Below are positions 7,224 to 15,569 of a DNA stretch of 35,719 bases, one piece after another. Numbering within the stretch: position 1 is the first letter of the stretch; each line of letters opens with the position of its first letter. The notes under the pieces are model-generated. The model saw nothing but the letters and a program-made list of their open reading frames with translations. It did not search any database and was not told where the DNA came from. Source of the stretch: Candidatus Aphodosoma intestinipullorum (GTDB lineage Bacteria; Bacteroidota; Bacteroidia; Bacteroidales; Paludibacteraceae); NCBI GenBank assembly GCA_017694515.1, contig JADIMV010000040.1, positions 1-35,719 on the forward strand. Direction: 5' to 3'. A program made the position numbers and the translations under genes.

Positions 7224-8529
7224 TCCTGTCTATGGTCAGCTTCACCTCTTTTATGCGGCGGTCATCTACTGCCGTCACCTCGAATTTGCAGTTGCCGTAG
7301 GTAACGACTTCATGCTCCTCCGGTATCTCCCCCTTGATTTCAAGTATAAGCCCCGCCAGCGTATCGACCTCCCCGGTCATGTCGGCAAAAGGCGCGGGGT
7401 CTATATCCGTAGCCTTGAAAAAGTCCGTCAGCAGAATCTTGGCCTCGAACACATATGTGTTGTCGTCCACTTTCCTGTACTGCATCTCCTCTTGGTCATA
7501 CTCATCGCTGATGTCCCCCACGACCTCTTCGAGTATATCCTCCATCGTGACCATGCCCGATGTGCCGCCGAACTCGTCCACGACTATCGCTATGTGTATC
7601 TTGTTCTTCCTGAACTCCTGTAGTAGGTCATCTATCTTCTTCGTCTCCGGCACGAAATATGCGGAGCGTATAAGCGTCTGCCACTTGAAGTTATCTCCCT
7701 TACCGAGATGCGGGATAAGGTCCTTCGCATAGAGTATGCCGCGTATGTCGTCGTATGTGTTGGCCAGCACCGGCATACGCGAATACTCATGCTCCACGAT
7801 GCAGTCCACCACCTTGTCGAACGTATCGTTTATATCTACGGTCACCATATCGAGACGCGAGGTCATGACCCCCGCCGCCGTGATATTGCCGAAGTGTACT
7901 ATGCCCTTCAGTATGTCGGCGTCCTCCTCTATGCTGTCCGACGTAAGCTCCAGAGCCTGTGAAAGGTCGTCGATTGATATGTTGCTGTTATGCTTGTGCT
8001 TGGAGAGCTGTCTGTTGACTATGTTCGTTGAGCCGACGAGCAGTTTCGTGAACGGCCTCAGCACCTTGCCCGTCCTCTTCAGTGCGCCTGCCGCCCGGCG
8101 GCACATCCGCAACGGGTTCTGCGAGGCGAAGATTTTAGGCATGATTTCCCCGAATAGCAACAGGAGGAATGTGATGATGACCGTCTGTATGAGGAAGCCC
8201 AGCCACGGGGCATTCGAGAAGTCGAACGTCAGGTTGAGGCACAATGTGGAGAGCATGACTATCGCCACATTGACGAAGTTGTTGGTTATCAGTATTGTCC
8301 CCAGCAGATGCTCAGGCTCTTTGCGCAGCTCCCTGATATTGTTGCCCACGGACGAACTGTCGGCTTCTATTTCATTGAGGTCTTGCGGAGAGAGGGAGAA
8401 GAATGCCACTTCGGAGGCCGAGACGAATGCGGAGACGCAAAGCAGCAATATGACGAACACTAACGACACGACTGCCTCCCACGTGAACGGAAGGACTATT
8501 ATAAGATCAGATAATGGGTTGGGGTCCAA
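7195..8529 (-). CDS. gldE: GldE, CNNM/CBS/CorC-HlyC membrane protein
   Basis: A 444-residue inner-membrane protein. An N-terminal CNNM (DUF21) domain of about four hydrophobic segments (residues 15-195, starting with [17 protein letters not shown]) is followed by a CBS pair (about 215-340, with the signature [20 protein letters not shown]) and a C-terminal CorC_HlyC domain. The order gldE-gldD with overlap, and ssb just upstream, is the standard Bacteroidetes arrangement and separates GldE from its general CNNM paralogue at 14181. Relatives are linked to divalent-cation transport; the GldE substrate is not established. Confidence 0.9.
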   Translation of the reverse strand: MDPNPLSDLIIVLPFTWEAVVSLVFVILLLCVSAFVSASEVAFFSLSPQDLNEIEADSSSVGNNIRELRKEPEHLLGTILITNNFVNVAIVMLSTLCLNLTFDFSNAPWLGFLIQTVIITFLLLLFGEIMPKIFASQNPLRMCRRAAGALKRTGKVLRPFTKLLVGSTNIVNRQLSKHKHNSNISIDDLSQALELTSDSIEEDADILKGIVHFGNITAAGVMTSRLDMVTVDINDTFDKVVDCIVEHEYSRMPVLANTYDDIRGILYAKDLIPHLGKGDNFKWQTLIRSAYFVPETKKIDDLLQEFRKNKIHIAIVVDEFGGTSGMVTMEDILEEVVGDISDEYDQEEMQYRKVDDNTYVFEAKILLTDFFKATDIDPAPFADMTGEVDTLAGLILEIKGEIPEEHEVVTYGNCKFEVTAVDDRRIKEVKLTIDRNGDENDEED

Positions 8530-8553
8530 ACTGTTGTGGTTTAATTAAACAAT

Positions 8554-8580
8554 GCGGGGACGGATGTTTTCCGTCCCTGC
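8554..8580 (-). terminator. Hairpin between ssb and gldE (terminator or 5' mRNA stem-loop)
   Basis: A perfect 7-bp stem GGGACGG/CCGTCCC around ATGTTTT, extended by three more pairs including one G-T. It could end ssb transcripts, but there is no clean U-tract on the minus strand. Its position right after the TATATTTG box fits a protective hairpin at the 5' end of gldE mRNA equally well. Confidence 0.45.
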
Positions 8581-8611
8581 AAATATAGGGCATTTTTATC
8601 TAAACAGGAAA
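8580..8611 (-). promoter_or_regulatory. Probable gldE promoter, with a 5'-terminal mRNA hairpin
   Basis: TATATTTG at 8587-8580 with TTTC 20 nt upstream (8611-8608). The hairpin at 8554-8580 begins 1-3 nt after the -7 element, so the mRNA would start with this stem-loop. A perfect palindrome GTTTAATTAAAC at 8539-8550 lies between hairpin and start codon. Confidence 0.5.
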
Positions 8612-8653
8612 TATCAGCCGGACATTTTTACATCCGCTGCCACCTCCCCCTTT

Positions 8654-9184
8654 TCAGAACGGCAGGTCGTCGGCCTTATCCTCCCCGTAGGGCGCATTGT
8701 CGTATGGCTCGGCATTGATGGCCGGCGACTGCGGCTGTACGAACGGCGCAGGCTGCTGATACTGTGGCTGCTGATATTGTGGCTGCGCCTGCTGCCATCC
8801 GCCCTGCTGCTGTTGCGGCTGCGGTGCGCCCGCTGGCTGTGCCTGCTGGTCGCGGCGGCCGAGCATCTGCATATCGTCCACATATATCTCCGTCACATAG
8901 CGGCGCACGCCCGTCTTGTCGTCATACGTCCGGGTACGTATCTTGCCCTCCACATACAGCTGCGAGCCCTTCTTCACATACTTCTCCACTGTCGCCGCCA
9001 GACCGTAGCGGAAAACGAGGTTGTGCCACTCCGTACGCTCCGGCACCTGTGTACCGTTCTGTAGCGTATAGCCGCGCTCCGTCGTGGCCAGTCTGACATT
9101 GGCCACACGGTTATTGTTGTCGAAATAGCGCACATCGGGGTCTGCCCCGACATTGCCTACCAGAATCACCTTGTTTACTGACAT
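8654..9184 (-). CDS. ssb: Single-stranded DNA-binding protein
   Basis: Binds single-stranded DNA during replication, repair and recombination. The 176 residues comprise an OB-fold (about 1-110, starting MSVNKVILVGNVGADPDVRY and including RTEWHNLVFR), a glutamine/proline-rich linker with tandem QPQYQQPQYQQP, and the acidic tip DDLPF that recruits partner proteins. The fold and tip are complete. A promoter and a leader with two alternative hairpins lie upstream; gldE follows after 124 bp. Confidence 0.97.
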   Translation of the reverse strand: MSVNKVILVGNVGADPDVRYFDNNNRVANVRLATTERGYTLQNGTQVPERTEWHNLVFRYGLAATVEKYVKKGSQLYVEGKIRTRTYDDKTGVRRYVTEIYVDDMQMLGRRDQQAQPAGAPQPQQQQGGWQQAQPQYQQPQYQQPAPFVQPQSPAINAEPYDNAPYGEDKADDLPF

Positions 9185-9210
9185 AATCTTATGATGTTTT
9201 TATTACATTT

Positions 9211-9236
9211 CCCGCAATGCGGGACTCGCCTCCCGC
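9211..9236 (-). promoter_or_regulatory. Two mutually exclusive hairpins in the ssb leader
   Basis: The segment 9219-9223 (GCGGG on the plus strand) can pair either with CCCGC at 9211-9215 (loop AAT) or, as GCGGGA, with TCCCGC at 9231-9236 (loop CTCGCC). Only one can form at a time. No regulatory role is proven. Confidence 0.4.
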
Positions 9237-9255
9237 GCCCCTTCATTACGGACTT

Positions 9256-9287
9256 CAAAGTAAGTTCTATTTTTTCAATTATGCAAT
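9256..9287 (-). promoter_or_regulatory. Probable ssb promoter
   Basis: ATTG at 9287-9284, 20 nt, then TTACTTTG at 9263-9256 on the minus strand, one mismatch from TAnnTTTG. It gives a leader of about 70 nt that carries the alternative hairpins at 9211-9236. Confidence 0.45.
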
Positions 9288-9383
9288 AGTCCCACATGAA
9301 TTTACCGTAGTCCTCAAACAAAAAAACGGCAAGAGACTTGTCGTCCCTATGCCGCTAAGACCTTACAATGCGCAGACGGCGCA

Positions 9384-9665
9384 TTATAAATCTATATCTA
9401 TGTCTATATCGGGCAGGTTCTTGGCCAGACAGTCAGCCTCGCTGAGATTTCCCGCGCGCTTCTTGGTAACCTTAACCCCAAGTTGCTCGGCCAACTCATC
9501 CACCTTAGTATTGATGTCATTCTTACTGCAATAGACATAGTTTGTAACCGTCGTATTGTTTGTTTTCCACGTCATCTCCCAGCAATGTGGCTTGTCCGGA
9601 TCGCACGACGTAAACATCACGGCAGTCATGCAGACCGCCATCAAAGACAAAACTAATTTCTTCAT
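9384..9665 (-). CDS. Small lipoprotein, function unknown
   Basis: 93 residues with a classic lipoprotein signal (MKKLVLSLMAVCMTAVMFTSC, cleavage before the cysteine at 21). The mature part is about 73 residues. It includes the CWEMTWKTNNTTVTNYVYC segment with two cysteines that could form a disulfide, a helical KVDELAEQLGVKV stretch, and an unusual alternating tail DIDIDIDL. I do not recognise a family. It has its own promoter about 80 bp upstream. A 7-bp hairpin (AATGCGC/GCGCATT, 9367-9385) overlaps its stop codon. It probably sits in a membrane leaflet facing the periplasm or cell surface. Confidence 0.75.
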   Translation of the reverse strand: MKKLVLSLMAVCMTAVMFTSCDPDKPHCWEMTWKTNNTTVTNYVYCSKNDINTKVDELAEQLGVKVTKKRAGNLSEADCLAKNLPDIDIDIDL

Positions 9666-9746
9666 AACTGTATATTTATAATGTTAAACAAAACCCTGAC
9701 CATAACCGCCTCCCGCCTTATGTGTGCCATAACACAGAGACACGCG

Positions 9747-9778
9747 CAAAGGTAAGCACAAATCCCCATACCCGCAAG
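9747..9778 (-). promoter_or_regulatory. Promoter of the small lipoprotein gene
   Basis: CTTG at 9778-9775, 20 nt, TACCTTTG at 9754-9747 on the minus strand. Confidence 0.65.
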
Positions 9779-9986
9779 AAAAACCGACCGAAAAACGAAA
9801 TTATCCCAAAAATTATATCGGCAGCGTGTAAATGGCGCATAAAACTGGCTCAATACCCCGTCCACATACATCATCAATACAACAATCTCATATAAGCAAA
9901 ACACATATTATTCCTACGCATAATACCAAACATTACAGCATCAGCGCATATCCATTCGGACACCTCTCCTCCAATTATAAATTAAG

Positions 9987-10050
9987 GTTAAAAACACGTA
10001 CTCTCGCCGAAGCTCCTCCGTAGGCTCTCCGAAGCCCCTCCCGACCCTCT
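9987..10050 (+). repeat. Dispersed promoter-proximal repeat, copy B
   Basis: Core GTTAAAAACACGTACTCT followed by CGCCGAAG and a run of CTCCGAAGCCCCTC-like units. About 130 bp upstream of the coaX -7 element. Confidence 0.8.
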
Positions 10051-10090
10051 CAAGACAAATCGTAACAAAATGCCCGTACTTTCCCGTAGT

Positions 10091-10122
10091 TTTGCCCATT
10101 CAGAAAAAAAACAGTACCTTTG
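10091..10122 (+). promoter_or_regulatory. coaX promoter
   Basis: A perfect match: TTTG at 10091-10094, 20 nt, TACCTTTG at 10115-10122. The ORF track's TTG start at 10120 lies inside this -7 element, which rules it out as the translation start. Confidence 0.8.
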
Positions 10123-10152
10123 CGAGCCATAAGACGATATGCATTTTATTTG

Positions 10153-10893
10153 ATGGAACTTACGATTGACATCGGCAACAGTTATACCAAGTTCTGCATT
10201 TTCGATAATGACGCTATAACCTTCAACCTCATTACCAAAGATGTGACAGAAGAACTGTTGGCGGGCATAACGGGAAGGCACACGATATCCCATGCCATAA
10301 TATCATCTGTGACAGACAATAAAAAACATATCGGCGCGTTCTTGGAACATAGGGGCATACCCGTGCTGACGGTCACACACACCACGGCCATTCCGATTCG
10401 TAACTGCTACGGCACACCGGAAACCCTCGGCATGGACCGGCTCTCGGCCGCCGTAGGCGCGTACAGGCTCAGGCCGGGAGAAGCCTCGCTCATCATAGAC
10501 ATAGGAACGTGCATCACATACGATGTCATCGACGAGACAGGCTCTTTCCTCGGAGGCAACATTGCCCCGGGCTACAAGATGCGGCTCGACGCTATGCACG
10601 CTTTCACAGACAAGCTGCCCGACGTGCCCCCATGCGACATACCGGACTACCGCATAGGCCGCAGCACGACGGAAGCCATGAAAGCCGGGGCTTACAACGG
10701 CATCGTCTACGAGGCGGAAGGCATGGTTGCCTACCTCCGTGGCAGATACGGACGGCTCAATGTGTTCCTGACAGGAGGCGGGGCGGCATATTTCGCACAG
10801 AACATCGGATGCGGAAAAATTGCTGAGCCGAACCTTATACATATAGGCCTGAACGAGATATTAAGATACAACCTGAAGCTGACAACGGAATAA
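10153..10893 (+). CDS. coaX: Type III pantothenate kinase
   Basis: Phosphorylates pantothenate, the first step of coenzyme A synthesis. The ATG at 10153 is chosen because the upstream TTG overlaps the promoter and because DIGNS then falls at residues 6-10, as usual in this ASKHA-fold family. The protein is 246 residues. Also visible are GMDRLSAAVGAY at 93-104 (substrate-binding region), LIIDIGTCITYD with the catalytic-site aspartate, the GGNIAPGYKMRL loop and FLTGGGA near the C-terminus. The TAA stop overlaps the ATG of the next gene (TAATG), so translation is likely coupled. It heads a six-gene envelope cluster. Confidence 0.95.
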   Translation: MELTIDIGNSYTKFCIFDNDAITFNLITKDVTEELLAGITGRHTISHAIISSVTDNKKHIGAFLEHRGIPVLTVTHTTAIPIRNCYGTPETLGMDRLSAAVGAYRLRPGEASLIIDIGTCITYDVIDETGSFLGGNIAPGYKMRLDAMHAFTDKLPDVPPCDIPDYRIGRSTTEAMKAGAYNGIVYEAEGMVAYLRGRYGRLNVFLTGGGAAYFAQNIGCGKIAEPNLIHIGLNEILRYNLKLTTE

Positions 10894-12164
10894 TGAACAA
10901 AGTCCAGAACCTTATTATATTAGTTCTGACGGTAGTCATCTCAATGACGGCCGCCGGCATCGCCGCGCAGAACAACACCAACTCGCCATACACGCGGTAC
11001 GGCTATGGACAACTGCAGGACCAGGGCTTCTCCGTAAGCCAGTCGATGGGCGGAATATCATACGGACTGCGGAGCAATGCGACCATCAACCCCGGCAACC
11101 CGGCCTCATACAGCGCGATAGACAGCACAAGTTTCCTCTTCGAGTTCAGCGCATCGGGACTGCTCTCGTCATTCTCGAGCGGCGGCGCGACAAGGAACAC
11201 CTTCACGGGCAATCTCGACTACATAGCCCTTCAGGTTCCCGTCACGAAATGGATGGGGCTCAGCGCGGGAGTCATACCCTTCTCTTTCGTGGGATACAAC
11301 TACAACTTCAACGACTCGGTGAAAAACGCCGGAGGCGAGACCGACCACGGCTACACTGGCTACACGCAGGCATTCAACGGTAAAGGCGGCATCAGCCAGG
11401 TATACCTCGGCCTCGCGTTCGACCTCTTCGACCACCTCTCGCTGGGCGCGAACGCATACTATATGTTCGGCGACATCACCCACTACCGCACACTCGCGTT
11501 CGAATCGACAGACATACTGGCCAACAGCACAGTAAGCACATCCGAACTATATATCAGCAGCTTCAATGCACGCTTCGGACTCCAATACCACGAGACCGTC
11601 GGAGACAAACACGCGTTCACCATAGGCGCGGTTTACGAGTTCAAGTCCCCTCTCGGAGGTAAGCTGACCGAATCGACATCGGGCGTTGACACCGTGACCA
11701 CATCGTCCGTAGAGTCATTCGAACTGCCCGACACATACGGCGGCGGATTCACATACACATACGACGGACGATTCACCATAGGTGCCGACGCTACCTACCA
11801 GGCCTTCTCCTCGGCGAAATACTACGGCGTGACCGACAGCCTCAGCAACAGGCTCAAACTTTCCCTCGGCGCGGAGTACGTCAACGACCCGCGTGGACAC
11901 AGATACGTGGACCGGATGCACTGGCGTCTCGGCGCAAGCTACTCCGACTCATACGTCAGGGTAAACGGCGCGACGGCAAAGGATTTCGCCGTGACGTTAG
12001 GAATCGGACTGCCGCTGCGCAACTCGAAGACAATGATAAACTTTGACCTCAAATACGGCAACATAGGCGGGGCGAATCAGGCTCTGCTGAACGAGCAGTA
12101 TGTCCAGCTGGGCATCAACGTGGCATTAAACGAAACATGGTTTGTGAGGTCTAAGGTAAGATAG
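10893..12164 (+). CDS. Outer-membrane beta-barrel protein, function unknown
   Basis: 423 residues with a signal peptide (about 1-25, ending AAGIAAQ). The mature protein alternates aromatic and glycine-rich strands, contains the start SPYTRYGYGQL, and has the general look of a FadL/OMPP1-like barrel, ending in a strand with LGINVALNETWFVRSKVR. No catalytic motifs are seen. In Bacteroidetes genomes this gene commonly follows coaX and precedes a TPR gene and lptC (from memory), so a role in envelope assembly or transport is plausible but unproven. Confidence 0.85.
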   Translation: MNKVQNLIILVLTVVISMTAAGIAAQNNTNSPYTRYGYGQLQDQGFSVSQSMGGISYGLRSNATINPGNPASYSAIDSTSFLFEFSASGLLSSFSSGGATRNTFTGNLDYIALQVPVTKWMGLSAGVIPFSFVGYNYNFNDSVKNAGGETDHGYTGYTQAFNGKGGISQVYLGLAFDLFDHLSLGANAYYMFGDITHYRTLAFESTDILANSTVSTSELYISSFNARFGLQYHETVGDKHAFTIGAVYEFKSPLGGKLTESTSGVDTVTTSSVESFELPDTYGGGFTYTYDGRFTIGADATYQAFSSAKYYGVTDSLSNRLKLSLGAEYVNDPRGHRYVDRMHWRLGASYSDSYVRVNGATAKDFAVTLGIGLPLRNSKTMINFDLKYGNIGGANQALLNEQYVQLGINVALNETWFVRSKVR

Positions 12165-12205
12165 GAGACGTAATCGAATATAATCCAAATAACCAACCAA
12201 ATAGT

Positions 12206-13540
12206 ATGAAAGCATTAAATCTAATTGTTTTGACACTGTGCTTTTCCATGGCGGCCGGAGTAGTTTCGGCTCAGGAAAAGAAAACCGGAGAAGTGACACA
12301 GGAGTGTATGCAGAACCTCAGTCTCTTCACCACATCATGCAAGCACAAGAACTACGCCGACGCGCTCGGCCCTTGGGAAAAGGCATACGCCGACTGCCCG
12401 TATGCGCACAAGAACATATACATACTCGGTGTACAGATAGTGTCGTGGCAGATAGACAACGAGAAGGACGCGGCAAAGAAAGAGGAGCTGTTCCAGAAAC
12501 TCATGAAAGTCTACGATGACCAGATACTCTACTTCGGCAACGACCCCAAAGACCCGGTTGAGGAAATACTGGCCGACAAGGCGGTCACCTCACTGAAATA
12601 CAAGCCGAACGACCTGGCAATGCCCTACAAATGGCTCAAAGATGCCGTAACCAAACTCGGTGCTGACTGCGGCGCGACACATATACAGACATTCCTCACG
12701 ACATCGTACAGCCTGTACAAGAAAGACCCGTCGCTCACAGAGCAGTTCATCAGCGACTACACCATGTGCAGCAACGCGATAGACGGGGTCATCTCTACAG
12801 CTAAGCCCCAGTACAAGAGCACATACGAACAGTACAAGACATATTTCGACAATCTGTTCGCACAGTCTGGCGCGGCTGACTGCGACAAGCTCAACGAAAT
12901 CTTTGCCCCACAGATAGAGAAGAACAAGGCTGACCTTGCCTATTTGCAGCGCACCATGAACTTCTTCAAGCGTCTGGACTGCACCGACGAGGAGGCTTAC
13001 TTCGCCGCATCGACATACGCACACGCCATACAGCCGTCTGCCGAATCGGCAACGGGTCTCGGCTCCATGTGCTACAGCAAGAAGGACTATGCCAAAGCGA
13101 TAGAATACTTTCAGGAGGCCGCAAACCTTGCCGCAACGGACGAGGACAAGGCCAGTGAGCTGATGCGCATAGCCACTTGCTACAACGCGATGAACAACAA
13201 CGCCAAGACCCGCGAGTATGCAAAGCTGGCCATACAGAAGAACCCCAACACCGCAGCTGCGTACCTCCTGCTGGGATACATCTATGCGAACGCCGGCACT
13301 ATCTCTGACGACCCGGTGCTGAACAAGACAAAATACTGGGCGGCGGTAGACCAGTTCATCAAGGCAAGGAATGCTGACCCCTCGGAAGATAATGTGAAGC
13401 AGGCCAATGAGCTGATAAGGGCATACAGCGCACACTTCCCGACCAAGGAAGAAATCTTCATGCACCCCGACATCGAGGAGGGCAAGACATATTTTGTAGG
13501 CAGCTGGATAAGCGAAAGCACCACTGCACGTGCAAAATAA
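12206..13540 (+). CDS. Exported TPR-repeat protein
   Basis: 444 residues with a cleavable signal peptide (MKALNLIVLTLCFSMAAGVVSAQ). Helical repeats run through the whole mature protein. The clearest TPR pair is near residues 285-385 (MCYSKKDYAKAIEYFQEAAN, then AAAYLLLGYIYANAG). Several regularly placed cysteines (TSC, DC, MC) could form disulfides in the periplasm. It is probably a scaffold for partner proteins. It lies 41 bp after the barrel gene and 9 bp before lptC, so it belongs to the same operon. Confidence 0.88.
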   Translation: MKALNLIVLTLCFSMAAGVVSAQEKKTGEVTQECMQNLSLFTTSCKHKNYADALGPWEKAYADCPYAHKNIYILGVQIVSWQIDNEKDAAKKEELFQKLMKVYDDQILYFGNDPKDPVEEILADKAVTSLKYKPNDLAMPYKWLKDAVTKLGADCGATHIQTFLTTSYSLYKKDPSLTEQFISDYTMCSNAIDGVISTAKPQYKSTYEQYKTYFDNLFAQSGAADCDKLNEIFAPQIEKNKADLAYLQRTMNFFKRLDCTDEEAYFAASTYAHAIQPSAESATGLGSMCYSKKDYAKAIEYFQEAANLAATDEDKASELMRIATCYNAMNNNAKTREYAKLAIQKNPNTAAAYLLLGYIYANAGTISDDPVLNKTKYWAAVDQFIKARNADPSEDNVKQANELIRAYSAHFPTKEEIFMHPDIEEGKTYFVGSWISESTTARAK

Positions 13541-13549
13541 AGCGGAAGC

Positions 13550-14176
13550 TTGAAAACGGAGTTCCGAGATAACAGGTTCAAAAACAGTATAGCAGTAATC
13601 CCGGTGATTATTGCTATGCTGTTTTTATTCACTTCATGCAGGAAAAAGGTTGTCCTGACTGACGATATAGCCGACCAGAAGGTAATTCCCCAGATGCAGG
13701 CCGACTCCATAACGACCATAATATCAGACTCCGGCATCATCCGTTACCGCCTGTTCGCGAAAAAATGGAAGGTCTACGACAAGGCTGACACTCCATATTG
13801 GGACTTTCCGGAAGGACTGCACTTTGAAAGGTTCGATGAAGAGTACAACATCGACGCGCAGATAGATTGCCGCAAAGCCATATACTATCAGAAAATGGAG
13901 ATATGGAAACTCAATGACAGCGTGCGTGCCATCAATCTGCAAGGCGAGCAGTTCGAGACCGAGGAGCTGTACTGGAATCAGGGGACCGAGCGTGTCTACT
14001 CCGACTCGGCCATACGCATCATACAGGAAGACAAGATTATAAACGGCATAGGGTTCAACTCTAACCAGACATTCACAAAGTACGAAATCAGAAACCCATA
14101 CGGCATAATTCCAGTCGACCCCGAAGAAGAGCCGGACACTGTAGCGGCAGACAGCACGGCCGGCAACAAAGATTAA
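13550..14176 (+). CDS. lptC: LPS export protein LptC (lipoprotein form)
   Basis: LptC passes lipopolysaccharide from the LptBFG transporter to the periplasmic LptA bridge. The 208-residue product has the Bacteroidetes-type beta-jellyroll with MQADSITTIISDSGIIRYRL and GLHFERFDE. Its N-terminus ends in a lipobox (FLFTSC), so it is probably lipid-anchored instead of using the E. coli transmembrane helix. The reading frame is open only from the stop of the TPR gene (12 bp upstream), and TTG at 13550 is the only start codon that leaves a full signal peptide. The next gene begins 5 bp downstream. Confidence 0.88.
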   Translation: MKTEFRDNRFKNSIAVIPVIIAMLFLFTSCRKKVVLTDDIADQKVIPQMQADSITTIISDSGIIRYRLFAKKWKVYDKADTPYWDFPEGLHFERFDEEYNIDAQIDCRKAIYYQKMEIWKLNDSVRAINLQGEQFETEELYWNQGTERVYSDSAIRIIQEDKIINGIGFNSNQTFTKYEIRNPYGIIPVDPEEEPDTVAADSTAGNKD

Positions 14177-14180
14177 TGAG

Positions 14181-15431
14181 ATGGACGCATATTCAATCAT
14201 AATCATATCGCTTATCCTGTCAGCCTTTTTCTCCGGCATGGAGATAGCCTTCGTCTCGTCGAACAAACTGCGGATGGAGCTTGACAGGAAAAACAACGGG
14301 GTAAGCTCCAGACTGATTGATTTCTTCTACCGGCATTCCGAACAGTATATATCGACAATGCTCGTGGGGAATAATATAGTCCTCGTCATCTACGGCATAA
14401 AGATGGCGGAACTGCTCGACCCCGTATTCGCCAGCTTCATACACAACAATTTCGCCGTCTCTCTGATGCAGACCATCTGCGCCACAATAATAGTGCTGAT
14501 AACCGGCGAGTTCCTCCCAAAGACCATCTTCAAGGCCAACCCTAACCTGTGGCTGCGCATATTCGCACCTGTATTGGCCGTATTCTACGTCATACTCTAC
14601 CCTATCACCATATTGGCCACATTCCTCTCGCGGCTCATACTCTCCATATTCAAGGCATATTCCCCAAAAAGTGGACAGCAGAGCCTCAACAAGGCCGACC
14701 TCGACTACCTGATTAACGAGACTCTCGAAAGCCATGAAAGTGATGTGGAGATAGAAAACGACGTAAAGCTATTCCAGAACGCACTCGACTTCTCATCCGT
14801 AAAAATCCGGGACTGCATAGTGCCGCGCACGGAGATAATCGCCCTGCCCGAAGAGGGGACTACACTTGATGACCTCAAAAACACATTTGTAAGCACAGGC
14901 TACTCCAAGATACTGATATACAGGGATACGATAGACAACATCATAGGCTATTTCCACGCTGCAAACATATTCAAGCAGCCGGACAACTGGCGCGAGCTGC
15001 TGCTGAAAATGCCGATAGTACCGGAAACCATGGCCGCCAACAAATTGATGGACATATTCATGCAGGAAAAGAAAAGCATAGCCGTGGTAGTCGATGAATT
15101 TGGCGGCACAGCCGGGATTGTCACACTCGAAGACATCATGGAGGAGATATTCGGCGAGATAGAGGACGAGCACGACAACCGTGAATATACAGCCAAACAG
15201 ATTAATGAGCATGAGTATGTGCTCTCGGGTAGGCTGGAAATAGACGCGGCTAACAGCCAGTTCGAATTGGGCATTCCCGAATCGGACAACTATATCACGG
15301 TAGCTGGATACATACTTTACCACTACCAGAAATTTCCGAAACTAAACGAAACTATACGTATAGACAATTTCACATTTAAGGTTCTGGCTGCGCACAATAA
15401 CCGCATAGACCTTGTGAAGCTGACCAAATGA
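14181..15431 (+). CDS. CNNM/CBS/CorC-HlyC family membrane protein
   Basis: 416 residues and the second member of this family in the window. It has an N-terminal CNNM domain (LSAFFSGMEIAFVSSNKLRM, four membrane segments to about residue 160), then CBS domains (about 205-330) with IRDCIVPRTEI and [20 protein letters not shown], and a C-terminal CorC_HlyC domain. Relatives act in Mg2+/Co2+ export or sensing; the old name hemolysin is misleading. It lies 4 bp after lptC in the envelope cluster. Confidence 0.9.
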   Translation: MDAYSIIIISLILSAFFSGMEIAFVSSNKLRMELDRKNNGVSSRLIDFFYRHSEQYISTMLVGNNIVLVIYGIKMAELLDPVFASFIHNNFAVSLMQTICATIIVLITGEFLPKTIFKANPNLWLRIFAPVLAVFYVILYPITILATFLSRLILSIFKAYSPKSGQQSLNKADLDYLINETLESHESDVEIENDVKLFQNALDFSSVKIRDCIVPRTEIIALPEEGTTLDDLKNTFVSTGYSKILIYRDTIDNIIGYFHAANIFKQPDNWRELLLKMPIVPETMAANKLMDIFMQEKKSIAVVVDEFGGTAGIVTLEDIMEEIFGEIEDEHDNREYTAKQINEHEYVLSGRLEIDAANSQFELGIPESDNYITVAGYILYHYQKFPKLNETIRIDNFTFKVLAAHNNRIDLVKLTK

Positions 15432-15569
15432 TATGTATATCCAACTGACAATCAATACCATAAAAGATTTTGCACAAAAAACCGGCATTGTATTGCTTTT
15501 TTTCGTAACTTCGTCCCCAAAATTTTAGCGGAAATAGTCAATAATAACATGATATTTGCATAGCAGGAA

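Larger units (their letters stand above)
9666..10152. other. Divergent intergenic region between the lipoprotein gene and coaX
   Basis: Contains the two divergent promoters (9747-9778 minus, 10091-10122 plus) and, between them, copy B of the four-copy repeat (9987-10050). The stretch 9780-9985 is AT-rich with no convincing frame; the listed short ORFs lack family features. Confidence 0.55.

Noticed and set aside
10120-10152. TTG start for coaX in the ORF track
   Set aside because: The TTG lies inside the TACCTTTG promoter element, and the added residues are not part of the CoaX N-terminus.
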